Shown here one piece after another: positions 7,504-15,337 of a stretch of 64,000 bases of DNA. This stretch comes from Aquificaceae bacterium (GTDB lineage Bacteria > Aquificota > Aquificia > Aquificales > Aquificaceae). Each line of letters starts with the position of its first letter. Position 1 is the stretch's first letter. Location of the stretch: contig JBBFKQ010000003.1 in assembly GCA_037481935.1 (NCBI GenBank), positions 62,001-126,000 of the forward strand. Reading direction: 5' to 3'. The translations under genes and the position numbers were made by a program. The notes under the pieces were generated by a model, which had not been told where the DNA came from, did no database searches, and saw only the letters and a list, made by a program, of their open reading frames with translations.

Positions 7504-8051
7504 AGAAGCCCCCTTCTCTTCAGGGCATCTTCGTATATCCTTTTGTAGAGGTGATTCCACTCTGGAGTGCCTTCCACGATTCTCTTTGAGTAGGACCTTA
7601 TCCTTTCTCTCACCTCTCTGTCTATCTCTTCTTCTTCCTTTACTGCCTCCATGAGTATTTCCCTTATCCTGTTTCTTATGATACCGGGCTCCTCGTATAT
7701 CTCCACTTCAGGGTCTTCCATTATCATATCCCTTATCCTGTGGGCTATCTGGTTCATCCTCTCCCTTCTACTTGTGTGTATGTTCATCTCCTCTGCCAGC
7801 TTGCTCCTGACTGTTTTGTATGCTGTTCTGTAATCAAGACTGGTTTCTTCAAGAAGCTCAAGCTTTTCTTTGAGTATCTCCTTCGTTTTTTCATCAAGCA
7901 GTCTCTCCTGCTCCTCTGCTTCCCTGAATATGGCAACTATCTTTTTCTTAAAGGCATAAGGGTCCTCCGGCTCTATTATTCTTTCATTTTCATAAAGTTC
8001 CTTTAAAATCCTGTCTGCTATTCTCTCCACAAGCTTCTCGGGTAGCCTCAT
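7500..8051 (-). CDS. DUF507 family protein, two-repeat form
   Basis: A 183-residue, highly charged helical protein. It is read as DUF507, a family of unknown function common in Aquificae and deep-branching bacteria. The protein looks like an internal duplication: each half has an IAxRI helix, a DP-containing turn, a long E/K/R helix and a final helix (TVRSKLAEEM in the first, RIYEDALKRR in the second). The start at 8051 is preferred to one 24 nt upstream because AGGAGG lies 6 nt before it. It follows the methyltransferase gene after 29 bp and probably shares its transcript. Confidence 0.75.
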   Translation of the reverse strand: MRLPEKLVERIADRILKELYENERIIEPEDPYAFKKKIVAIFREAEEQERLLDEKTKEILKEKLELLEETSLDYRTAYKTVRSKLAEEMNIHTSRRERMNQIAHRIRDMIMEDPEVEIYEEPGIIRNRIREILMEAVKEEEEIDREVRERIRSYSKRIVEGTPEWNHLYKRIYEDALKRRGLL

Positions 8052-8080
8052 ACACCGCCTCCTAAATCTTATCAATTATA

Positions 8081-8794
8081 TCATATAAAACACTCAAGAA
8101 GGTTCATTACCTCTTGCGTATATCCACCGTCATCCTCGTTAATTATCAGAGGTTTTTCAATAACCGGGTATGGTCTTAGATTTTTTAAACCATGTATGCG
8201 CACTATTTTTGAGTTTTTATGCAGTTTTGGATAAAAAAATCTAAGGTGTGCTGCTTCTATTCTGTTGTTTTTCATGTGTATAATAGCATCTACCAGACGA
8301 CCTGAAGCTATTAGAAGGTTAAAATGTCCTCCATCTTTAAGCAGAAAGCCTGCAGTTTTTATAAAATCTTCAAGACTTGTATCTGTCTCATGATGATACT
8401 GATTGTAGGTTGATTGTCCCCTATAGAAGGGTGGATTGGCAACTACCACGTTAAAACTCTGTGCCCCTAAAAAATCCCTTGCCTTTCTGAGGTCAAGCTC
8501 AAGAATATGAATTTTCTCTTCCAGTTTGTTGAGTATTACATTTTCTTTCAGAAGTTCAAGCATTAAATGGTCTCTCTCCATAGCCCAGACCTCACAACCA
8601 TATCTGAGAGCTGTAAGTATGGAAAGAGCGCCAAAGCCTGCACCAAGGTCAAGAACTCTTGAGTTTTTCTTTATGCCCCTGAGGTTTGCCACAAAAAGAA
8701 CTTCCACTATGGAGAGCCTGTGGGCTTTTGGTTGTCTGAACCTTACCTTCCCCCTGAAAAAAACAAACTCCTTAAACTCTTCCAAACCTCTCAA
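8081..8794 (-). CDS. TrmN6/YfiC-like N6-adenine methyltransferase
   Basis: A 237-residue class I SAM-dependent methyltransferase. Motif I is VLDLGAGFGALS and motif IV is the N6-adenine signature NPPFYRG. The size and the N-terminal FRQPKAHRLSIVEVL (the substrate-side segment before motif I) match TrmN6, which methylates A37 of tRNA1(Val). A ribosomal or protein N5-glutamine MTase with the same NPPF/Y motif is a weaker alternative. It overlaps atpC by 23 bp and is probably translated from the same mRNA. The coding sequence is a little more AT-rich than neighbours, judged by eye. Confidence 0.75.
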   Translation of the reverse strand: MRGLEEFKEFVFFRGKVRFRQPKAHRLSIVEVLFVANLRGIKKNSRVLDLGAGFGALSILTALRYGCEVWAMERDHLMLELLKENVILNKLEEKIHILELDLRKARDFLGAQSFNVVVANPPFYRGQSTYNQYHHETDTSLEDFIKTAGFLLKDGGHFNLLIASGRLVDAIIHMKNNRIEAAHLRFFYPKLHKNSKIVRIHGLKNLRPYPVIEKPLIINEDDGGYTQEVMNLLECFI

Positions 8795-9173
8795 CGAGTT
8801 CGAGCAGTGTTCTAGCCCTTTCCCTGACCTTTTCCCACTCTTCTATCTCCTCCATGGTCTGGGCTGTTGCCAGCTTTCTCATCGCCTGGTCAAAGAGCTC
8901 CTTCTCTTTACCCGGGTCAATATCCCCCATGTTGTAAGCTTCCTCTGCAAGAATTATGACCTTTTCTGGAGTCACATCCACAAAGCCATAGGTGACCGCA
9001 ACACCGTTTTCCATCTTACCGTCAAAGTAAACAAGCCCGGGCTTGAGCATGGTCATGAGATACATATGCTTTTCAAGAACACCTATTTCACCCTCTGCAG
9101 TGGGTATGTTTACAGAGTGAACCTCCCTTGAAAAATGTAGTCCCTGGGGCGTTACTATTTCCACCTTTATCAT
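8772..9173 (-). CDS. atpC: F1Fo ATP synthase epsilon subunit
   Basis: A 133-residue epsilon subunit, recognised by MIKVEIVTPQGL, the beta-sandwich segment PTAEGEIGVLEKHMYLMTMLKPG, and a C-terminal helical pair. It sits away from the rest of the ATP synthase genes; scattered atp genes are known in Aquifex. The start at 9173 is chosen because the upstream extension has no homologous character. There is no ribosome-binding site, but TATAAT ends 9 nt upstream, so the message may be leaderless. The start is 17 bp from that of the divergent ligase gene. Confidence 0.92.
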   Translation of the reverse strand: MIKVEIVTPQGLHFSREVHSVNIPTAEGEIGVLEKHMYLMTMLKPGLVYFDGKMENGVAVTYGFVDVTPEKVIILAEEAYNMGDIDPGKEKELFDQAMRKLATAQTMEEIEEWEKVRERARTLLELVERFGRV

Positions 9174-9182
9174 GGCGTTAAA

Positions 9183-9188
9183 ATTATA
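9183..9188 (-). promoter_or_regulatory. -10 box of atpC, near-leaderless
   Basis: TATAAT on the minus strand ends 9 nt before the atpC ATG. No convincing -35 is visible. It fits a pattern seen at several other genes in this window that lack a Shine-Dalgarno sequence. Confidence 0.4.
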
Positions 9189-9190
9189 CC

Positions 9191-9982
9191 ATGAAGGTAT
9201 ATGCCCTCGGAAAACTCTCGCGCATGCTCTCCACAACCCTTTTCCACGCGATGGCAGAGCTGGGTTATACAGGACTTGTCCTCTGTGAGCCAGAAGACAC
9301 TTATGTGAGTCTTGGTTACTTTGACAGGGCTCAGGAGCTCATAGACCTCAAAAGGTGCAGGGAGCTCAGCATAGGAATCATAAGGAGGCAGATTGGGGGA
9401 GGTGCAGTCCTGCTTGCGCCAGGTCAGGTTTTTTACCAGCTTATACTTCCAAAGAATCTGGTCCCCTTCAGGGTAGAGGACGCCTATAAGAAGCTCTCTC
9501 AGCCCGTCATAAGGGCTTATAATAGGCTCGGGCTTGAGGTGGAATACAGACCTATAAATGACCTTTTGGTGAAGGCATCACAGAGGAAGATAAGCGGGCA
9601 AGGGGCAGGAGACATAGGAAAGTTCTTTGTGTTTGTGGGAAACATTCTTATGAGCTTTGACCCTGACCTTATGGCAGAACTTTTTTTGCTTCCCCATGAG
9701 GCTCTCAGAGAAGAGGTCAGAGGGAGTCTCTGGGAAAACATAGGATGGCTGGAGAGGGAGCTGGGAAGGTCTTTCTCTTTTGAGGAGGTCTCTGGGGCTC
9801 TGCTTGAGGAGTTTGTGCAGGAGTTTGAATTTGATGGATACGCGGAAGTGCCCTCCGATGCCCTCGAGCTTGCAGAAAAGCTAAGAATAGATATGACCTC
9901 AGAGGAGACCATACTTGAGGACACGGGAAGAAGGCACGAAGCCATAAAAATAAGGGAGGGGGTGTATGTCTGGAAGGGCTAA
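9191..9982 (+). CDS. Lipoate-protein ligase A / LplA-like acyltransferase
   Basis: A 263-residue protein of the biotin/lipoate ligase fold. RRQIGGGAVLL corresponds to the lipoyl-AMP binding RRxSGGGAVYHD motif, and RKISGQG contains the catalytic lysine at residue 133, the same number as Lys133 of E. coli LplA. Family members attach lipoate or octanoate to carrier proteins, in the cytoplasm. In autotrophic Aquificales likely acceptors are glycine cleavage H protein or the lipoate-binding protein of the sHdr sulfur-oxidation system; which applies is not shown here. Its start is 17 bp from the divergent atpC start, so promoters must overlap coding ends. Confidence 0.78.
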   Translation: MKVYALGKLSRMLSTTLFHAMAELGYTGLVLCEPEDTYVSLGYFDRAQELIDLKRCRELSIGIIRRQIGGGAVLLAPGQVFYQLILPKNLVPFRVEDAYKKLSQPVIRAYNRLGLEVEYRPINDLLVKASQRKISGQGAGDIGKFFVFVGNILMSFDPDLMAELFLLPHEALREEVRGSLWENIGWLERELGRSFSFEEVSGALLEEFVQEFEFDGYAEVPSDALELAEKLRIDMTSEETILEDTGRRHEAIKIREGVYVWKG

Positions 9983-9984
9983 CC

Positions 9985-9990
9985 TATATT
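9985..9990 (+). promoter_or_regulatory. Possible -10 box of the DUF29 gene
   Basis: TATATT ends 10 nt before the ATG at 10001, in an 18-bp gap with no Shine-Dalgarno sequence. Weak on its own; it fits the near-leaderless pattern. Confidence 0.3.
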
Positions 9991-10000
9991 TTAAAAAACC

Positions 10001-10477
10001 ATGCTGAAGACAGAAGAGATTAGAGAGCTCTACGAGAAGGATTTTTACAGATGGGTGCATGAAAACCTTGAGCTTCTGAGGAAAGGGGAATACGACCTCG
10101 TAGACTGGGAGAACCTTCTTGAAGAGGTTGAGTATATGGCGAGAAAGTATGAGGATGAGCTTAAGGAAAGGCTTGGAGTTTATATGGAGCACAGGTATAA
10201 GATAGAAAACTTCAAGAAACTTGCCGGGAACGAAACAGCCGGGTCTGGATGGAATAAAAGCATATTAAACCAGCTTGTTGAAATATCAAGAATACTTGAG
10301 GATAACCCGAGCCTCAGGAGTAAACTTCCGGGGCTTTTACAGCCCGCATGGGGTTACGCTTTAAAGAGGCTAAAGGCATGGCTTATCAGAAACAAGTTCA
10401 ACCCAGAAGACTTCAACCTGCCAGAAATGTGTCCCTATGGCTACGAGGACATTATGAAGGATATTGCTAAATTTTAG
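10001..10477 (+). CDS. DUF29 domain-containing protein
   Basis: A 158-residue protein with the DUF29 pattern: LYEKDFYRWVHENLELLRKGEYD, then WENLLEEVEYMA, and a terminal CPYGYEDIM. The function of DUF29 is unknown; these small helical cytoplasmic proteins often occur in several copies in cyanobacteria and thermophiles. It stands alone between the ligase gene and the flagellar flgKL pair, and its last codons contain the FliA-type promoter of flgK. The length is normal for the family. Confidence 0.8.
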   Translation: MLKTEEIRELYEKDFYRWVHENLELLRKGEYDLVDWENLLEEVEYMARKYEDELKERLGVYMEHRYKIENFKKLAGNETAGSGWNKSILNQLVEISRILEDNPSLRSKLPGLLQPAWGYALKRLKAWLIRNKFNPEDFNLPEMCPYGYEDIMKDIAKF

Positions 10478-10494
10478 ACAGTGCTTTACGATAA
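10468..10494 (+). promoter_or_regulatory. FliA (sigma-28)-type promoter of flgKL
   Basis: TAAATTTT (10468-10475), an 11-bp spacer and TACGATAA (10487-10494) match the sigma-28 consensus TAAAGTTT-N11-GCCGATAA at 12 of 16 positions. The expected start of transcription near 10501 leaves a short leader with GGGAGG before the flgK ATG. Confidence 0.65.
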
Positions 10495-10513
10495 TAAGAA
10501 GAGGGAGGTGTAA

Positions 10514-12085
10514 ATGTTTGGTGCTACCTTTGGCATAGTGGCTCAGGGGCTTGAACTTTTCAGAAAGTCTGCAGACATCAGAAACAGAAACATACTGAAC
10601 GCCAACAATCCCGACTACGCCCAGGAAGACCCGGTCATAAAGAGCCTTGCACCCGTGGGTATAAGGCTGGAGGATATTCTCAGAAGTCAGAACTTTTACT
10701 ACATGTCTCTGAGAAATCAGAAGCTCTCGGTGGTCTCCTCCCTTGACACCGCCATAAAGGGAAACTCTCAGATAGAAAACCTCTTTCAGGAGTTTACTCA
10801 AGGGCTGGGGGGTAGCGAATACATAAACCGCTTTTTCACCGCCTACCAGAACCTGATGAAAGAGCCCACAAACGAAGGAGCAAGAAGTGAACTCTTAAAC
10901 TCTGCCCAGAGCCTTATTTCATACCTGAAGGACAGAAGAAAGGACATGGACAGAACCCTTGCCAGCACGGACTATGACATGAGGCAATACATAGGCAGGA
11001 TAAACACACTCACAAAAAAGATTGCTCAGATAAATCAGGAAATACTCACGGGCTATGCCCAGACTTACGCAAGAGGAAGAGATTACAAAAATCTTCTGGA
11101 TGAGAGAGATAGATATCTCAGAGAACTGTCTGAGCTTATAAACATACAGGTTCAGGAGGATAATATGGGCAGGGTAAGGGTGGAGACAAGCCAGGGCTTT
11201 GTGCTTGTAGAGGACAGATACAGCTGGGAGCTGAAATACGACTCTGGAAGCAGAAGAGTTATGTGGAAGTCAAAAGATGGTTCAGAGGTGGACATAAGCG
11301 GTCTCATAAGCGGAGGAAAAGTCAGAGGGCTTCTGGACTTTCAGAAAGACCTTCTGGATTACATAAACCAGCTTGAGGGGATAGGCAAAAAGCTCATAAG
11401 CGAGGTAAAACTGCCCCTTAACGCACAGGGAACGAACAGCTGGTTCTGGCTCAGAAATGTAAGCGACCCAACTGCACCCCTTGGCTTTTCAGGAAGCATA
11501 ACCTTTAACTTTCCCGGTGGCCCTGTGGTTATAAGCTACAACTCCACAGACAGCCTCAACGACATCATAAACGCCATAAACACAGACCCAACCCTCAGCC
11601 CCAACTTTACCGCAAGCCTTGTTCCAAACCCTGACGGAAGCTACACCATGCAGATAACAGCCAGCGACCCCAGCTATACTGTAGAGGAGAGCAACAACCT
11701 TATTCAAAGGTCTGAACCCCTCTTTACAGGAACGGGAATAGGGGACATGGCTCTGAACCCCAACATAAACACATACGTGCAGAACCTTGATTACGAAAAG
11801 GCTGACGAGTTTATGGACTTTTCAAGGAGCTGGTGGGAAGGTGTAAAGGCTCTATACAATGGGCTTGTAGATAGAGTTGCCTCAAGGCAGAATGACCTCA
11901 AAACAAAGCATGAGATAGAGAGGGCACTCCTTGACTCTCTGAACGCAAGGCTTCAGGAGATGCAGGGGGTTTCAATAGACAATGAATTTATTGAACTCAT
12001 GAAGCTCCAGAGGAGCTACGAAGCCCTTGCAAGAACCATAAACGCCATGGATGAGATGCTTCAGGCAACGCTGAATATGGTGTGA
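10514..12085 (+). CDS. flgK: Flagellar hook-associated protein 1
   Basis: A 523-residue rod/hook-family protein. The N terminus (ATFGIVAQGLELFRKSADIRNRNILNANNPDYA) is the conserved helical segment of axial proteins, and the C terminus (DNEFIELMKLQRSYEALARTINAMDEMLQATLNM) is the diagnostic partner helix. FlgK forms the hook-filament junction with FlgL and is exported by the flagellar type III system without a cleaved signal. GGGAGG lies 6-7 nt upstream of the ATG. flgL follows after 11 bp. A sigma-28 promoter upstream fits late expression. Confidence 0.93.
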   Translation: MFGATFGIVAQGLELFRKSADIRNRNILNANNPDYAQEDPVIKSLAPVGIRLEDILRSQNFYYMSLRNQKLSVVSSLDTAIKGNSQIENLFQEFTQGLGGSEYINRFFTAYQNLMKEPTNEGARSELLNSAQSLISYLKDRRKDMDRTLASTDYDMRQYIGRINTLTKKIAQINQEILTGYAQTYARGRDYKNLLDERDRYLRELSELINIQVQEDNMGRVRVETSQGFVLVEDRYSWELKYDSGSRRVMWKSKDGSEVDISGLISGGKVRGLLDFQKDLLDYINQLEGIGKKLISEVKLPLNAQGTNSWFWLRNVSDPTAPLGFSGSITFNFPGGPVVISYNSTDSLNDIINAINTDPTLSPNFTASLVPNPDGSYTMQITASDPSYTVEESNNLIQRSEPLFTGTGIGDMALNPNINTYVQNLDYEKADEFMDFSRSWWEGVKALYNGLVDRVASRQNDLKTKHEIERALLDSLNARLQEMQGVSIDNEFIELMKLQRSYEALARTINAMDEMLQATLNMV

Positions 12086-12096
12086 GGTGAGAGGCC

Positions 12097-13269
12097 ATGA
12101 AGGTGCCAGATAACCTGCTCTTTTCCCTGTTTCAGGAACAGGATGCAAGGATAAGAAAACAGCTTTCAGAAAAATCTCTTGAGATTGCCACCGGCAGGAA
12201 GTATCAGAGTATATCCGACGAGCCATCAGCCACCTACAATGTGCTTGAGCTTAAAAAAGAGATATCCCAGCTTTCTCAATATGCAAAGAACAGGCTGTTT
12301 GCGGACACAGCTCTGAGCTATTCAGACTTTAACCTGGGGAAGATAGAAGACAGTCTGAAACTCCTTTATGCAAAGACCATACAGGCTAAGAATCAGACGC
12401 TTCAGCCAGACCAGCTCTTGGCAATAGGAGAACTCTTTTCCTCAAGCCTAAGGTCTCTTCTTGACAGAGTAAACGACCAGCTGGGAGGAAACTACATCTT
12501 TGGAGGTGCAAGTCTTACTCAGAAGCCCTTTGATGATAACACACTTGAATACAGAGCTTCTTCAGAGGGTTTTAAGGTGTGGCTTTCAGACAGCTACAGG
12601 GTTGATGCCCTTCTGAACGGGGCAGAGACCTTTGGTCTCAACGTGGCAATCTCAAGGGCAACCTTTTCAAGCCCTGGCACAAACTTCAGCAACTCTGGCA
12701 CTTTGAATATAACGGTGGGAACCACCACCATCAGTGTAAACTACACCACGACCCAGACACTGAATGACCTCGTAACCCTTATAAATTCCAACTACTCCAG
12801 CACCCTTCAGGCGAAGGTCAGCCAGAACCCAGATGGGACTTACTCCCTTATGCTTATGCCTGTGGATATAGGTAAGGAAACATTTGTCTCTGACACCAGC
12901 GGTGGTGACTTTGATGTGGGTGCAACGGACTTTTACTCTCCTAACTTGCTTCAGGCAGTAAAAAGGGTGGGAGACAAGCTCAGCTCCGCACTCTATCCGG
13001 ATGACTCCGACCTTATGCTGCTACAGAGAGCCTTTGATAGGGTCGCCTTCAGAAGGTCTCAGGTGGGTGCAGTCCTCTCTCAGGTAAAGAACCTTCAGCC
13101 TGTGCAGGAAAACCTCACAGACAACCTGAATAAACAGAAGTCTGACCTTGAAGATGCAGAGCTTTCGCAGAGCATAATGGACTACACGCGCTACAGGCTT
13201 GCCTACGAAGCCCTCATGCGTATAGTGGCAGACCAGAGGGATATGAGCATTATAAGATATCTGAAATAA
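12097..13269 (+). CDS. flgL: Flagellar hook-associated protein 3
   Basis: A 390-residue flagellin-like junction protein. N-terminal VPDNLLFSLFQEQDARIRKQLSEKSLEIATGRKYQS and NQLGGNYIFGGAS, plus the C-terminal helix ending YEALMRIVADQRDMSIIRYLK, mark FlgL. A central domain (about residues 190-290) carries the surface-exposed loop region. It is co-transcribed with flgK. The next gene, dnaK, has its own strong promoter 117 bp downstream. Confidence 0.9.
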   Translation: MKVPDNLLFSLFQEQDARIRKQLSEKSLEIATGRKYQSISDEPSATYNVLELKKEISQLSQYAKNRLFADTALSYSDFNLGKIEDSLKLLYAKTIQAKNQTLQPDQLLAIGELFSSSLRSLLDRVNDQLGGNYIFGGASLTQKPFDDNTLEYRASSEGFKVWLSDSYRVDALLNGAETFGLNVAISRATFSSPGTNFSNSGTLNITVGTTTISVNYTTTQTLNDLVTLINSNYSSTLQAKVSQNPDGTYSLMLMPVDIGKETFVSDTSGGDFDVGATDFYSPNLLQAVKRVGDKLSSALYPDDSDLMLLQRAFDRVAFRRSQVGAVLSQVKNLQPVQENLTDNLNKQKSDLEDAELSQSIMDYTRYRLAYEALMRIVADQRDMSIIRYLK

Positions 13270-13314
13270 CCTCCAACTTAAGAAATTCCTATGACCGTAA
13301 ACCTTTGAGGTTAT
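13266..13314 (+). terminator. Weak candidate terminator/hairpin after flgL
   Basis: An 8-bp perfect inverted repeat (ATAACCTC at 13266-13273 and GAGGTTAT at 13307-13314) encloses 33 nt and is followed by ATTTCT. A shorter competing stem AACCT-TTG-AGGTT uses the same right arm. The long loop and poor U tract make termination uncertain. Confidence 0.25.
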
Positions 13315-13385
13315 ATTTCTGAGCACTTTTACAGACCTCTCTCTCAGTCTGCCCCCTTAACATTCTAAAAGTCATTATAAAAAAC

Positions 13386-13414
13386 TTGACATAAGTTTAC
13401 TAAAGTTTTATATT
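13386..13414 (+). promoter_or_regulatory. Strong sigma-70 promoter of dnaK
   Basis: A perfect TTGACA (13386-13391), a 17-bp spacer and TATATT (13409-13414) precede dnaK by 32 nt. No CIRCE inverted repeat (TTAGCACTC-N9-GAGTGCTAA) is present. Confidence 0.75.
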
Positions 13415-13446
13415 AGATAACACATTCTGGAAAAAGGAGGTGCCTT

Positions 13447-15312
13447 ATGGCGGAGAAGATAATAGGTATAGACCTTGGAACTACCAACTCGGTGGTGGCT
13501 GTGATTATAGGAGATGAGCCAGTGGTAATAGCCAATCAGGAGGGCTCAAGGCTTACGCCCTCTGTTGTCTCATGGACAAAGGAAAAAGAGGTGCTGGTGG
13601 GTGAGCCTGCAAAGAGGCGTGCCATCCTTGACCCAGAGAACACCGTCTACGAGTCTAAAAGGTTTATAGGTAGAAAGTATGAAGAGGTGCTTGATGAGGC
13701 AAAGAGAGTTTCCTACAAGGTGGTGGCGGACGAAAAGGGCGATGCCAGCTTTGAAATACCCAACATAGGAAGGACTGTTCGCCCGGAGGAGGTAGGTGCT
13801 CAGGTGCTCAAAAAGCTCAAAGAGGCTGCAGAGGCATACCTTGGAGAAAAGGTCACAAAGGCGGTAATAACCGTGCCCGCTTACTTCAACGAGCGTCAGA
13901 GACAGGCAACAAAGGATGCCGGTAAGATTGCAGGGCTTGAGGTGCTAAGAATCCTCAACGAGCCCACCGCTGCAGCTCTGGCATACGGGCTTGACAAGAA
14001 GAGCGATGTAAAGATTCTTGTCTATGACTTTGGAGGAGGAACCTTTGACGTCTCCATCCTTGAAGGTGGAGAGGGCGTTATAGAGGTAAAAGCTACCGCA
14101 GGAGACACTCACCTTGGGGGTGCCAACATAGACGAAAGAATCATGGAGTGGCTCATAGAAGAGTTCAAAAGAGAAACAGGCGTTGACCTCAGAAAGGACA
14201 GGACTGCCCTTCAGAGGCTCAAAGAAGCCAGCGAGCAGGCAAAGAAGGAGCTCTCCTTCAAGCTGGAGACTGAAATCAACCTGCCCTTTATAACCATAGA
14301 CCCATCCACCAACCAGCCATTGCACCTTCAGAAAAAGCTCACAAGGGCAAGGCTTGAGGAGATGATAAAGGACCTTGTGGACAGGACTATGGAGATAGTA
14401 AAGAGAGCCCTTGAGGATGCCAAGCTGAGACCTCAGGATATAGACGATGTGGTGCTGGTGGGAGGTTCCACGAGGATTCCTCTGGTCCAGCAGAGGATAA
14501 AGGACTTTTTTGGGAAGGAGCCCCACAAGGGCGTAAACCCCGACGAGGTGGTGGCAGTGGGTGCTGCCATACAGGCTGGTGTTCTATCTGGGGAAGTAAA
14601 GGAGATACTGCTAGTAGATGTGACACCTCTATCCCTGGGTGTGGAGACCTACGGTGGGGTTATGACGGTCCTTATACCCAGGAACACGCCCATACCTTAC
14701 AGAAAGTGTGAAACCTTCACCACCGCCAGCGACTATCAGACAGAGGTAGAGGTTCATGTGCTTCAGGGCGAGAGACCCATGGCTAGGGACAACAAGTCTC
14801 TGGGTAAATTCTATCTTACCGGCATACCACCAGCACCCAGAGGCGTTCCAAAGATAGAGGTGTGCTTTGACATAGACGTGGACGGTATTCTTCATGTGAC
14901 GGCAAAAGACCTTGGCACGGGTAAAGAGCAGTCCATAAGGGTTCAGGCATCTTCGGGACTCACGCAGGAAGAGATAGAGAAGATGGTAAAAGAAGCCCAG
15001 CTTCACGAGGAGGAGGACAGGAAGAAAAAAGAACTCGTGGAAGCCAAGAACCAGCTTGACCAGCATGTTTACAACCTTGAAAAGGTGCTGAAGGAAAACA
15101 GGGATAAAGTGCCCGCAGACGTGGTCTCTGAGGTAGAAAAGGCTATAGAAGAGGCAAAGAGGGTATTTGCCAGCTCACAGGATGTGCAGGAGGTAAGAAG
15201 GGCCACAGAGAAGGTGCTTGAGGTAGCTGGAAAGTTAGGAAGCTATCTTTATCAGGGACAGGCTACGCAGAAGGGTGAAGGTGGAGACGTAATAGAAGGC
15301 AAGCCCATGTGA
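13447..15312 (+). CDS. dnaK: Hsp70 chaperone DnaK
   Basis: A 621-residue Hsp70. The ATPase domain shows [28 protein letters not shown] and [13 protein letters not shown]; the substrate-binding domain follows the linker [15 protein letters not shown], with a charged helical lid at the C terminus. It folds nascent and stress-damaged proteins with DnaJ and GrpE in the cytoplasm. GrpE and DnaJ are not encoded in this window. AAGGAGG lies 7 nt before the ATG, and a near-consensus sigma-70 promoter lies upstream without a CIRCE element, so HrcA control is unlikely here. Confidence 0.97.
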   Translation: MAEKIIGIDLGTTNSVVAVIIGDEPVVIANQEGSRLTPSVVSWTKEKEVLVGEPAKRRAILDPENTVYESKRFIGRKYEEVLDEAKRVSYKVVADEKGDASFEIPNIGRTVRPEEVGAQVLKKLKEAAEAYLGEKVTKAVITVPAYFNERQRQATKDAGKIAGLEVLRILNEPTAAALAYGLDKKSDVKILVYDFGGGTFDVSILEGGEGVIEVKATAGDTHLGGANIDERIMEWLIEEFKRETGVDLRKDRTALQRLKEASEQAKKELSFKLETEINLPFITIDPSTNQPLHLQKKLTRARLEEMIKDLVDRTMEIVKRALEDAKLRPQDIDDVVLVGGSTRIPLVQQRIKDFFGKEPHKGVNPDEVVAVGAAIQAGVLSGEVKEILLVDVTPLSLGVETYGGVMTVLIPRNTPIPYRKCETFTTASDYQTEVEVHVLQGERPMARDNKSLGKFYLTGIPPAPRGVPKIEVCFDIDVDGILHVTAKDLGTGKEQSIRVQASSGLTQEEIEKMVKEAQLHEEEDRKKKELVEAKNQLDQHVYNLEKVLKENRDKVPADVVSEVEKAIEEAKRVFASSQDVQEVRRATEKVLEVAGKLGSYLYQGQATQKGEGGDVIEGKPM

Positions 15313-15318
15313 TATAAT
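15313..15318 (+). promoter_or_regulatory. -10-like box before the LdtD gene
   Basis: TATAAT immediately follows the dnaK stop codon and ends 10 nt before the ATG at 15329. No -35 is visible at 17 bp. It may allow near-leaderless transcription of the downstream operon. Confidence 0.35.
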
Positions 15319-15320
15319 AA

Positions 15321-15337
15321 GACCGCCTATGGCGGTC
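15321..15337 (+). terminator. Perfect 7-bp hairpin enclosing a start codon
   Basis: GACCGCC (15321-15327), loop TAT, GGCGGTC (15331-15337), then a T/C-rich stretch CCCTTCCTTTTCTC. It sits 8 nt after the dnaK stop and could terminate dnaK mRNA. The ATG of the next gene (15329) begins in its loop, so it could also gate translation. Which role applies is not determined. Confidence 0.4.

Noticed and set aside
13270-13446. CIRCE or other heat-shock operator before dnaK
   Set aside because: No TTAGCACTC/GAGTGCTAA inverted repeat is present; only a standard promoter is seen.
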